This document shows, one piece after another, positions 9,054 through 17,077 of a stretch of 64,000 nucleotides of DNA. The notes beneath the pieces are model-generated. The model was not told where the DNA came from. It made no database searches and saw only the letters and a program-made list of their open reading frames with translations. The translations under genes were made by a program, and so were the position numbers. Numbering within the stretch: position 1 is the stretch's first letter; each line of letters begins with the position of its first letter. Source of the stretch: Nocardia brasiliensis ATCC 700358 (lineage in GTDB: Bacteria > Actinomycetota > Actinomycetes > Mycobacteriales > Mycobacteriaceae); assembly GCF_000250675.2 (NCBI RefSeq), contig NC_018681.1:6634001-6698000 (forward strand), read 5' to 3'.

Positions 9054-9164
9054 GTTGGGGGGGTTTGGGGTTCTCGGTGACGTGGTTTATGCGTGATGCG
9101 GCGGTTGACGATGAGCTGCAGGCGCGGTGAGCGGTGGGGCGGCGTAGTCAGGGCGGTAGGCGGC

Positions 9165-9390
9165 GGAGTGACCTCACAGACTTGGGCGACAGAGGGACGG
9201 CGTGTCGTACGGCGAGTCGGGCTGTGGGGTGCCGGGAAGGTCTGTGAGCTCGGTGAACTGCGGGCGCAGCGGGCAGCGGGCAGCGGGCAGCGGGCAGCGG
9301 AGTGACCTCACAGACTTTGTTGACGGCGAGACGGCGTGGCGTGCGGCGAGTCGGGCTGTGGGGTGTCGGGAAGGTCTGTGGGTGCTGCGG
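9165..9390. repeat. Two diverged direct-repeat copies (about 80 bp each)
   Basis: Copy one (about 9165-9246) and copy two (about 9299-9384) share GGAGTGACCTCACAGACTT, an ACGGCG...CGGCGAGTCGGGCTGTGGGGTG block and CGGGAAGGTCTGTG. The central block also resembles sequence at about 49893-49925 and 50794-50826, so it may be a dispersed intergenic element. Confidence 0.7.
9266..9300. repeat. Heptamer tandem array (GCAGCGG)x5
   Basis: Five perfect head-to-tail copies of GCAGCGG lie between the two direct-repeat copies. A seven-base unit in non-coding DNA is prone to slippage and could vary between strains. Confidence 0.9.
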
Positions 9391-9704
9391 CGGCTCGGAC
9401 ACATCGGCGGAATTGCACTGACGCCGAGGTTGATACGCTCCGCGCGGCGTGACCCGGCCGCCTCTCGCAACTTGGACGCTTGGGTCTTCACCGATTCCAT
9501 GAATCTAGTCCGCTACACGAGCAACGGTGAAGTGCGGCACGAGTTTCCGTTATCCAGCGAGGCGATCTACGGGAGACGGTCCCAGTCGCAGTGAGAAGGA
9601 CGATCGAGTAGATCGAATCCCTTCGGGGCGGATCCCGGTCAACGTAAACGGGTTGTGGGGCTCGCGATGCACGAACCCCACGTCGAGACTCCGAACAACC
9701 CTCA

Positions 9705-9746
9705 ACGCCGAACCACCGGACGGAAACGCCGAACCACCGGACGGAC
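9705..9746. repeat. 21-bp tandem duplication
   Basis: Two adjacent copies of a 21-base unit containing ACGCCGAACCACCGGACGGA, just before the stop of the oxidoreductase gene on the other strand. Non-coding. Confidence 0.8.
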
Positions 9747-9757
9747 GCGCAACAGCT

Positions 9758-10744
9758 TCACGGACGGATCGCGAGTTTCCCTGTCGTGTAGCGTGATTCG
9801 AGCGCTACGAGAGCTTTCGCCCCGTCGACGAGGTCGTAGATGGTGGGGCTGCCGGGTGGGTAGACGCCGGATTCGATGAGGGTGGCGAGTTCGGTCATCA
9901 GGTCGGTGAAGAGGGTGGGGGCGGATTGGATGAGGATGCCCAGGTGTAGGCCGATGACGTGGATGGGGTGCTCGAAGTTCAACTCCCAGTTGGTGACCGC
10001 GGATTCGCCGGCGGCGACACCGTAGACGATGACGCGGCCGGTGACGCGGCGGGCGGCGGCGAGGCTGGCGCGGAAGTTTTCGCCGCCAACGGATTCCAGG
10101 ACGATATCGGCGCCGTGGCCGTCGGTGAGGCGCAGGACTTCGGCGGCGACGTCGGCGGTGCGGTAATCGATGACATGGTCGGCGCCTGCTGCGCGGACGG
10201 TGTCGTGCTTGTCGGGGGACGCGGTAGCGATGACGGTGGCGCCGTAATGTTTGGCGAGACGGACGGCGGCTTGACCGACCGCGCCGGCGGCGGCGTGGAT
10301 GAGGACGGTTTCGCCGGGGGTGATGCGGCCCAAGGGTTTCAGCGCGGCGAGGGCGGTGGCCCAGTTGAGGATGAGGCCGAGGGCTTGTTCGTCGGACCAG
10401 CCGGGCGGGATCGGCGCGACGGCGGCGGCGTCCTGCACCATGTATTCGGCGAAAGCGCCGTAACCGGTGCCGATCACGTGTGCGCCGAGCGCGGGCTCGG
10501 TGACGCCGGGACCGAGGGCGACGACTTCGCCCGCGGCCTCGAAACCGGCGAGGTAGGGCGCTCGAGGTCCGCCGTGATAGGTGCCGTGGGTCTGCATGAC
10601 GTCGGCGAAGTTCACCCCGGCGGCAGTGACCCGGAGCAGGACCTCCCCCAGCCCCGGCGCCGGCACCGGCGCGTCGGCGATCAACCGCATGTCCTGCGGA
10701 CCGGTCAGGGACGGCTGCTGCAACGCGCGCATGGTGCGGGTCAT
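9758..10744 (-). CDS. Zinc-free medium-chain reductase, NADPH:quinone oxidoreductase type
   Basis: A 328-residue enzyme of the MDR/QOR group. It has the GroES-like N-terminal domain (GEVLLRVTAAGVNFADV), the family segment AGFEAAGEVVALGPGV, and a Rossmann cofactor region (IHAAAGAVGQAAVRLAKHYG). No Cys-rich structural zinc loop is present. It presumably reduces quinones or enones with NADPH. ATG 10744 is chosen, with GGAG 11 bases upstream; the frame to 10915 lacks support and ATG 10732 has no ribosome-binding site. It is divergent from the methionine-synthase-like gene across 302 bp. Confidence 0.87.
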   Translation of the reverse strand: MTRTMRALQQPSLTGPQDMRLIADAPVPAPGLGEVLLRVTAAGVNFADVMQTHGTYHGGPRAPYLAGFEAAGEVVALGPGVTEPALGAHVIGTGYGAFAEYMVQDAAAVAPIPPGWSDEQALGLILNWATALAALKPLGRITPGETVLIHAAAGAVGQAAVRLAKHYGATVIATASPDKHDTVRAAGADHVIDYRTADVAAEVLRLTDGHGADIVLESVGGENFRASLAAARRVTGRVIVYGVAAGESAVTNWELNFEHPIHVIGLHLGILIQSAPTLFTDLMTELATLIESGVYPPGSPTIYDLVDGAKALVALESRYTTGKLAIRP

Positions 10745-11046
10745 GGTATTTCGAACTCCGTTCTCCGGGACCGACTCGGCACAGCACCACCGGCCGACCT
10801 CATTACTACGACAGCTGTAAGCCCGCGCGGCCCCGAAGTGTTCCCGAGACCGACAAACGACGAAGGTCGAATAGTGCCGTCCAGTTCCCTTCACGGATTC
10901 ATGCGGCAACCGCATGTGTCGATGCCGAACCCTGGCACATACTTTGTCAGATCTGTCGACGAAGCGCTGGCCGATCCACGCGAGTCACGAACAGGCACAG
11001 TCCATTTGACGATCATGGACAGTGTTATTCCCCTAAACTGCAAAAT
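10745..11046. promoter_or_regulatory. Divergent promoter region with a leaderless-type -10 for the rightward gene
   Basis: A 302-bp gap between divergent genes. For the rightward gene, TAAACT (11034-11039) lies exactly seven bases before GTG 11047 and there is no Shine-Dalgarno sequence, which fits leaderless transcription starting at the GTG. Nothing distinctive was seen in the leftward half. Confidence 0.5.
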
Positions 11047-12111
11047 GTGAGCATCCCCACGGAGCCAATCGGAAGCATTCCCCGTCCCCGCGAATTGCAG
11101 GCCGCCATGGCGGCCCATGGTGCAGGCGAAATCGATGACGCTGCGCTCGCTGAGATCCAGCAGCGGGCTGTCAGTGACACCCTCGAACGCATGGCACAGG
11201 TAGGTTCCCCGATCGTCACTGACGGCGAACAGTCGAAACCCAGTTTTGTCACCTATCCGATCGCCGGTTTGACCACCCTCGCCGCGGAGGGCGCGGTGAT
11301 TCCCTTCGCCGACGGGCATCAGCGGCAACTGCCGGTGCTGACCGGTGGACCGTTCCGCTACCAGGCGCACGCGGCGGACTATCTGCGTTCGGCACAGGCG
11401 GCGACGAACCTGCCGGTGAAGCAGGCCGTCATCGCGCCGTCGGCGTTGAGCCTGCTGTATCCGGCGGACGGCATCGCCGACTATCCCCGCGAGACGTTCC
11501 TGGCGGACCTGATCGCCGAGGCCGAAGCCGATATTCGCGGATGCCTGGACGCGGGCGCGCCGGCGGTGCAGCTCGATTTCACGGAGGGACGGCTTTCGCT
11601 CAAGCTCGACCCGAGCGGCGGGGTGCTCGATCAGTTCATCGAGCTGAACAATCTGGTGCTGGAACGCTTCTCGGCCGAGGAGCGGGCGCGGATCGGGGTG
11701 CACACCTGCCCCGGCGGCGACCAGGATTCCACGCACAGCCTCGACGTCGACTACATCCAGCTGCTGCCGAAACTGTTGCAGCTGAAGGCGGGCAACTTCT
11801 ACATCCAGCTCGCCAGCGAACCGGATCCGGAGAAGGTGCTCGCGGTGATCGCCGAGCATCTGCCCGCGGACGCCCGGATCTTCGTCGGCGTCACCGATCC
11901 GATCGATCCGCGGGTGGAGACCGCGGAGGAGGTCCGCGATCGGGTGCTGGCCGCGGCCCGCCACATCCCGGTGGACCGGCTCGGCACCTGTGACGACTGC
12001 GGGTTCTCCCCCTTCGCCGACGACACCTCGACCTCCCGCGATACCGCGTTCGCCAAGATCAAGGCGCGGATCGATGGCACCGCGCTGGCGGCCGCCGAGT
12101 TGGGGGTCTGA
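11047..12111 (+). CDS. Cobalamin-independent methionine synthase-like protein (MetE C-terminal family)
   Basis: A 354-residue single-domain relative of the MetE catalytic half, a zinc-dependent methyltransferase or lyase type TIM barrel. Visible landmarks are the opening EPIGSIPRPREL, VQLDFTEGRLSLKLD, the zinc-ligand pair in GVHTCPGG, and the C-terminal Cys in GTCDDCGFSPF. Short MetE-like proteins lack the N-terminal folate half, so the methyl donor or reaction is uncertain. The start GTG 11047 has no Shine-Dalgarno sequence but a well placed -10. Confidence 0.85.
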   Translation: MSIPTEPIGSIPRPRELQAAMAAHGAGEIDDAALAEIQQRAVSDTLERMAQVGSPIVTDGEQSKPSFVTYPIAGLTTLAAEGAVIPFADGHQRQLPVLTGGPFRYQAHAADYLRSAQAATNLPVKQAVIAPSALSLLYPADGIADYPRETFLADLIAEAEADIRGCLDAGAPAVQLDFTEGRLSLKLDPSGGVLDQFIELNNLVLERFSAEERARIGVHTCPGGDQDSTHSLDVDYIQLLPKLLQLKAGNFYIQLASEPDPEKVLAVIAEHLPADARIFVGVTDPIDPRVETAEEVRDRVLAAARHIPVDRLGTCDDCGFSPFADDTSTSRDTAFAKIKARIDGTALAAAELGV

Positions 12112-12206
12112 GCTACCGACCGCTGTGACCCCTTCGGTGCGGCCGAATTGTCGGTACCCGGCATTAGGCTGAGCCGACAGTGCAACCGAGCCGAGGGGGT
12201 CGCAGC

Positions 12207-13418
12207 GTGACGGCAAGCCGGGAGCTCGAGGCGTCGGACGGCACCGACCCCGAGCTACTCGATCTGCAGGACGACATCTCGTTCGAACTCGAGGAGATCA
12301 ACGAGCTGCTGGCCGAACTGATCGTGTTGCAGGCCGACCGCAAAGCCAAGACCGGTGAGATCCTGTCCGCCCGGCTGGGTGTCAGCGGCGAGCAGCCGGA
12401 AACCCTGGCCAAAATCGGGGCGCGCTACGACCTTTCGCGGGACCGGATCCGCCAGTTGCACACCAAGGCGGTGGGCCAGCTGATCCGCGACGCGCAACTG
12501 AGCGGGCACCGTGCGTTGGGCGTGTTCGCTCAGCGCTACCCCGTCGGCGCCCGTGACCAGCAACTGGTCCGGGCCCTGCTGGTCGAGACCTATGCCACCG
12601 ACACCGATATCGCGGCCCACGAGCTGTCGTATCTGAAGCTGCGGCTGGCCGGGCATGCGGCCGAGGACGCGAAACGGGTCTCCGGATTCGTGTCCCAGCG
12701 CATCGCGGCCTGGCAGAAGAAGACGAACCGGCGGCTGGCCAAGCTCCGCGACGCCGAACCGCGCGCGACGAGTCAGCTGAATCCGTGGCTGGGTCAGGTG
12801 GATTGGCCGGGCACGACGACCCCTGACGCCTTACCGCTGTCCTCGGCACGCACCGTCGACAGCGACGACGACGGCCGCGGCCGGTTCTACCTGGACAAGG
12901 TGGGCCGCGATGTGCCGTTCGATTCGGGGTTGGCGGCGCGGCTGCTCTGGATCCTCAACGCGAGCGACCTGGTCGACTCGTTCCAGGAACAACCCGTGGC
13001 GGTCGGCTACACCATCGACGGCGTCGAACGGCTCGGCTACCCGAGCATCGCGGCGCGGCTCACCGACGGGCGCGTGGTGCTGATCGACGTGCAACCGCTC
13101 GGACACGTTGCCTTCCACGTCAATCGAGCGAAGTCGGCCGCGGCGCGCGCCTACGCGCACCAGAAGGGCTGGGGCTGGCTGATCTGGACCGGCAGCCTGC
13201 TCGGCGTCCCCGACCTGCTGGCCCGGAAGGTCGACGCGGGCGCGTTACGCGAGCTGGTCGAGCAGGGCCCGGTGCCGTGGCCGGCGATCCGGCACCTGCA
13301 GCACGAGACCGGCCTGCCGCTGCTCGACTTCATCGCGCTGGTGTTGCGGCACGAATGGCGCTGGGACCGTGCGCCGTTCCGGCTCAGCGCACCACCAGCG
13401 CACCCGCCACGAACGTGA
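12207..13418 (+). CDS. Sigma-region-4-like HTH fused to a degenerate TnsA-like nuclease fold
   Basis: A 403-residue protein that I cannot name. Residues about 20-50 look helical/coiled coil. Residues 60-95 (ETLAKIGARYDLSRDRIRQL) closely match sigma-70 region 4. Residues about 238-330 resemble the TnsA N-terminal endonuclease: FDSGLAARLLW, FQEQPVAVGY, YPSIAARLTDGRVVLIDVQP, then GWGWLIW. The catalytic positions look altered (FESxLE reads FDSGLA, the PDF position reads PSI, VK reads VQ), so cleavage may be lost. GTG 12207 is chosen for its GAGGGGG site. Its 3' end overlaps the convergent CoiA-like gene by 35 bp. Confidence 0.7.
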   Translation: MTASRELEASDGTDPELLDLQDDISFELEEINELLAELIVLQADRKAKTGEILSARLGVSGEQPETLAKIGARYDLSRDRIRQLHTKAVGQLIRDAQLSGHRALGVFAQRYPVGARDQQLVRALLVETYATDTDIAAHELSYLKLRLAGHAAEDAKRVSGFVSQRIAAWQKKTNRRLAKLRDAEPRATSQLNPWLGQVDWPGTTTPDALPLSSARTVDSDDDGRGRFYLDKVGRDVPFDSGLAARLLWILNASDLVDSFQEQPVAVGYTIDGVERLGYPSIAARLTDGRVVLIDVQPLGHVAFHVNRAKSAAARAYAHQKGWGWLIWTGSLLGVPDLLARKVDAGALRELVEQGPVPWPAIRHLQHETGLPLLDFIALVLRHEWRWDRAPFRLSAPPAHPPRT

Positions 13419-14331
13419 CGATCAGCATCATCGCGCAGCAGGTCACCAGCTGCCAGTGACTGATGGTCTGTTGCAGACTCTTGATCGTGTTGCGCAGCAT
13501 CGTGTCCACGCGGTGGTGGTCGTCGATTTTGCGCCGCGCCTGCGCCAGCGCGTCGGCCCGCTCCTGCGCCTCCAGCTCCGCCCGCTCCAACCGGGTGGTC
13601 AGCTTCATGACGTTCTTCTGCTTGTCACGCACGGTTTTCCGGGACAGGGCCAGCGCGGTGCGCTGATTGACCAGCTCCTGACGCTGCCGGGCGATGATGG
13701 TCGCCTGTGTCCTGGTGTGATGCTCCCAGTCGGCCACGGTCGCCCACCCTCCTGTCGTCACGTCACGATAGCCCCACACGATGTCGCCGGTGACCCAGCC
13801 GTGGATGAAGTCGCGCAACTCGAACGGGTCGCGGCGGGGTGCGGCGACCGCGCTGTGCACGGTGTCGAGGATGCCGTGCACCGTCAGGTAATCGCATGCG
13901 GGCGGGGCGAAGTCGGCGATGCCGAGGGCGTGCAGATGGTCGACCCAGTACCCGGGCGGGCACAGCCACAGCACCTCGGCGACGCCGGCGGCGCGCATCC
14001 GTTGCGTATGTTCCTGTGCCAGCGTCCGTTCCAGCGGACCGCTGCGCACCTCGATGACGAACTCCCGTTCGCCCTTGCGCCAGTAGATGTCCACCGGCAC
14101 GCCGTCCACCCGCCGGTCCACCTCGGCCACATCGGCGCCGAACGCGAGCAACCGGCCGCACAGCCAATACTTCAACCGCCGCATATCCCATTGCGCGGCG
14201 TCACATTCCGGACACTTACAGCCGTATCCGGCGGACTGTCGACGGGCTTTGCCCGGACCGTCCGCAATACCCAACTCGGCGAGCATCGCCCGGCGACCGC
14301 AGGCGATCTCCGCCCACTGCTTCGTTCTCAC
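13384..14331 (-). CDS. CoiA-like nuclease-fold protein with coiled coil and C-terminal membrane anchor
   Basis: A 315-residue protein. The N-terminus carries a Cys cluster (C38, C40, C43 in CKCPEC), like the zinc finger at the start of competence protein CoiA. A PD-(D/E)xK-like core follows: D81 in PVDIYW, E94-V-R in FVIEVRSGPLERTL, then the helix EHTQRMRAAGVAEVLWL, all in the CoiA pattern but with R at the usual Q/K. About residues 205-285 are a charged coiled coil, and the last 25 residues (LVTCCAMMLIVTFVAGALVV) form one membrane helix, so it is probably tail-anchored. GTG 14331 has GGGGAG upstream. Substrate and role unknown. Confidence 0.75.
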   Translation of the reverse strand: MRTKQWAEIACGRRAMLAELGIADGPGKARRQSAGYGCKCPECDAAQWDMRRLKYWLCGRLLAFGADVAEVDRRVDGVPVDIYWRKGEREFVIEVRSGPLERTLAQEHTQRMRAAGVAEVLWLCPPGYWVDHLHALGIADFAPPACDYLTVHGILDTVHSAVAAPRRDPFELRDFIHGWVTGDIVWGYRDVTTGGWATVADWEHHTRTQATIIARQRQELVNQRTALALSRKTVRDKQKNVMKLTTRLERAELEAQERADALAQARRKIDDHHRVDTMLRNTIKSLQQTISHWQLVTCCAMMLIVTFVAGALVVR

Positions 14332-14935
14332 GCGACCACTCCCCTGCACACCTCCGCAGGCCTGGCGACCTACGCCATAGATCAAGAGTGCGCCACGCGC
14401 GCAAACCTCGCCAGTCCCCTTTACCCCGCGCCCGGGTGCGCCACGATGGCAGATTTCCGGTCCAGCACCTGGTGTAGGCTGCGGCACAAGGAATTTCGGG
14501 TACCGGGCGGCCAGAACACCTCGCTTATACCCGTGGATTGACAGTAGCCGCCATCCTGCGACAACACCGCGCCGCGCGCCGAGTGGGGTCTGGGCCCCGG
14601 CGATCGCGGCTGCCATCCGATGGCTTCGGGCTGCCATCCGAGCGGGAAACCGCATAGGCTACGACCGGGGTGCGCCTCGGCTGGTCGCTGATTCGCCTCG
14701 GCGGCGCCGATCGCCGAGCAGATCTGTTCCGGACAAACCGGATCACGCCGACCACCGCCTGCAATGGCGCGGGACGGTCCGCCTACGCTGCTTCGATCAG
14801 ATCCCGAGAAGCCGGTACCGAGCCGGTGTTCGTGAGCTCGAGCGAGGCAACAGCAGCAACCGCGTATTTCCAAGTGGGCGGATAGAATCGTCCGGCCCGG
14901 CGTGAGCTGAGCCGATACGGGGAAGTGGGTACTGG
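14332..14935. other. Gene-free stretch of about 600 bp
   Basis: No convincing coding frame. A short direct repeat (GGCTGCCATCCGA near 14607 and GGGCTGCCATCCGA near 14630) is the only structure noticed. It should contain the promoters of the two divergent genes on either side. Confidence 0.45.
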
Positions 14936-16012
14936 ATGGAGCACGGTCAGCAGGCCGACGAGTCGATCGGCGCGATGTTGTCGAGCATCGCGGCGGTCCT
15001 GCGCGAGGTCAGCGACAAACTGGACGCCGTGGCGGCCCGGGTGGACGGTGCGGTCCCGATCCCACCGGCCGAGCACGGCATCGAGGCCAGGCTCGCCAAG
15101 CTGGAGGCCTGGGCTTTCCGTGCTGGACAGGACATTTCAGGCATCGACGGGCGGCTGGAGAAGGTCGAGGCCGGCGCGGAACACGCCGCCCCGGCGGCCG
15201 CCCGCCCGCCGCTACCCCGCGCGACCCGCAGGAATGCCGCGGCAAGCGAGCCGGCCACCCACGAGTCCGAGGCCGCGGCGCAAGCCCCGGCAGCGCGCGA
15301 GGGCGGGTCCCGGCGCTACGAGGGCGGTGCGGGCAGCGAGAACGGCACGGCCCGCGATTCCGCCGCGCACGAGTTGAACGCGGTGCCGCAACGCGGTTTC
15401 AGCGCCCCCCGCGAACCCGTGACCCACGAGCAGGGCTCCCCCTCCGGCTTCACCGCACCCACGCCCCGCGAACCGGTCACGGCGGCACGCGAGCCGATCC
15501 AGGCGGCGCGGGAGCAGGTCACCACACCGCGCGAACCGGTCGCCGTGCCGCGCGAACCGACGCCCGCCGCGCAGGAATTCACGGCCCCGACCCCGCGCGA
15601 GCCGCTGCCCTCGCGGCAGTCGAGCTTCACCGCCCCGCGCGAATCGGTCGGGTCGCCCTATCAGAACTTCACCAGTCCGCAGGAAAAGCCGTACGAGAGC
15701 ATGGTTCCCGCGGCCCACGACAGCGGTGACTACGGCACGGGCCGCACGAACGGCGCCACGCCGGAGGAGAACGGCGTCGCGCTCACCGGCGCGCACCGCG
15801 CCTCCGACGAAAGCCTGATCCCCGTGGACAACACGCACGTGGACAAGTTGCAGGCGATGCTCGACGAACTGAAGAAGACCGCGGCGGCCCCGCTCGGCCG
15901 CAACGATATCTTCGGTCCGCCCGCCACCGATCTGAGTTCGACCGGCTATCAGCCCGAGCGCAGCACGGACACGCCGCGCGACTACCGCTTGTCCAGCCCG
16001 CCCTCGTCCTGA
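14936..16012 (+). CDS. Coiled-coil/low-complexity protein with repeated PREP motifs
   Basis: A 358-residue, probably cytoplasmic, protein with no signal peptide or membrane helix. Residues 1-85 are predicted helical or coiled coil (GIEARLAKLEAWAFRAGQD, ISGIDGRLEKVEAG). The middle (about 155-245) is a disordered Ala/Pro/Arg/Glu-rich section in which PREP(V/T/L) recurs about every 7-15 residues (APREPV, TPREPV, VPREPT, TPREPL). The end has a short helix DKLQAMLDELKKTAAAP. It could be a scaffold, but no function is assigned. ATG 14936 follows GGGGAAG. Its stop overlaps the convergent LysR gene by 31 bp. Confidence 0.65.
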   Translation: MEHGQQADESIGAMLSSIAAVLREVSDKLDAVAARVDGAVPIPPAEHGIEARLAKLEAWAFRAGQDISGIDGRLEKVEAGAEHAAPAAARPPLPRATRRNAAASEPATHESEAAAQAPAAREGGSRRYEGGAGSENGTARDSAAHELNAVPQRGFSAPREPVTHEQGSPSGFTAPTPREPVTAAREPIQAAREQVTTPREPVAVPREPTPAAQEFTAPTPREPLPSRQSSFTAPRESVGSPYQNFTSPQEKPYESMVPAAHDSGDYGTGRTNGATPEENGVALTGAHRASDESLIPVDNTHVDKLQAMLDELKKTAAAPLGRNDIFGPPATDLSSTGYQPERSTDTPRDYRLSSPPSS

Positions 16013-16908
16013 GCGCCCGCGTCGTCGGCCGTCCGCGCGAGGACGGCGGCGATCAGTTCGCGCAACCAGCGGTGCCCGGCGTCGGCGGTATTGCGCGGAT
16101 GCCAGGCCATGCCGATCGGCACCTCGGGCAGCGGCAACGGAATCTCGAACGCGCACAACCCCAATGCGGGCAGCGCCGACCTGCTGAGCAGCGCGGGCGC
16201 GGGACAGACCAGATCGCTGGCCTGCACCGCGAACAGCGCGGCGGTCAGCGTCGGCACGGTGGCCAGCACGCGCCGGGTGCGTCCGTGCAGCGCCAGCCGG
16301 TCGTCGATCGGGCCGCGCGCCTGCCCGGTACGCGAGATGCTCAAATGCGCGGCCGTCGCGAACCTGGCGACGGTGACCCTGCCGGTGACCAGGGGGTGAT
16401 CGGCGGCGGCGATGCCGAGCATCCGGTCCCCGAGCACTCGGCGCACCGTCGTCGCCGGATCGGCGTGCTCGATGACGCCGACCTCGATGTCCACCCGTCC
16501 GTCGCGCAGGGCTGCGGTGCCCTCCCGGGTCTCGGGCAGGAAGCGCAATGTCACGCCCGGCGCCTGTGCGCGCACCGCGGTCAGGAGCGGCGCGGTCAAG
16601 TCGGCGAGCACGGCGTCCTCGGCCTGAATCGCGAAGCTGCGCTTCAACCCGCTCGGATCGATGGCGGCCCGCGGTGTGAGCAGCGCGCGCCCCTGGGTGA
16701 CCAACGTGGCTACCTCGTACCGCAGTTCGAGGGCGCGCGGGGTCGGCACCAGCGTGCGGCCCGCCCGGACCAGCAGCGGGTCGCCGAGCACCCGGCGTAG
16801 TCGAGCCAATGTCCGGCTCATCGCGGGCGGGGAGGTGTGCAACCGCTCGGCGGCCCGCGTGACGCTGTTCGTCTCCAGTAGCGCGTCGAGGGCCACGAGC
16901 AGATTCAT
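15982..16908 (-). CDS. LysR-family transcriptional regulator
   Basis: A 308-residue LTTR. The N-terminal winged helix is classic (LLETNSVTRAAERLHTSPPAMSRTLARLRRVLGDPLLVR), followed by a substrate-binding domain with VDIEVGVI. ATG 16908 is chosen because GGAGG lies eight bases upstream and the protein then begins MNLLVALDALLE, where LTTR proteins usually begin; 16962 and 16923 have poor sites. The target genes are unclear: the nearest divergent partner is far away and the neighbouring monooxygenase lies on the same strand. Confidence 0.9.
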   Translation of the reverse strand: MNLLVALDALLETNSVTRAAERLHTSPPAMSRTLARLRRVLGDPLLVRAGRTLVPTPRALELRYEVATLVTQGRALLTPRAAIDPSGLKRSFAIQAEDAVLADLTAPLLTAVRAQAPGVTLRFLPETREGTAALRDGRVDIEVGVIEHADPATTVRRVLGDRMLGIAAADHPLVTGRVTVARFATAAHLSISRTGQARGPIDDRLALHGRTRRVLATVPTLTAALFAVQASDLVCPAPALLSRSALPALGLCAFEIPLPLPEVPIGMAWHPRNTADAGHRWLRELIAAVLARTADDAGAQDEGGLDKR

Positions 16909-17077
16909 GTCCAGCGCCTCCATTCCTGGATTATCACCAGTGGAACGGTCTGCACCCAACATTGTGGCGCCGACAACCCCCGGCGAGTCCTGGCCGCGCC
17001 GAAGTGGATTCGTCAGCCGGAGGACCTAGCCCTGTCTCGAAGTCCGGCGAGCCGGCCCGCGGAGGCGACGGAGGGGA

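Larger units (their letters stand above)
9012..9757. other. Repeat-rich non-coding region downstream of the tRNA cluster
   Basis: About 745 bp with no recognised gene. It holds the tRNA terminator, two diverged copies of a direct repeat, a heptamer array and a 21-bp tandem duplication (listed separately). One frame ending at 9594 gives a short non-repetitive tail (about 9431-9594, containing AWVFTDSMNLVRYTS and VRHEFPLSSEAIYG) with better codon character than its surroundings; it could be the end of a lost gene, but I do not recognise it. Confidence 0.45.

Noticed and set aside
9266..9300. Heptamer array considered as a CRISPR-like array
   Set aside because: Units are seven bases and contiguous, without spacers, and no cas genes are present.
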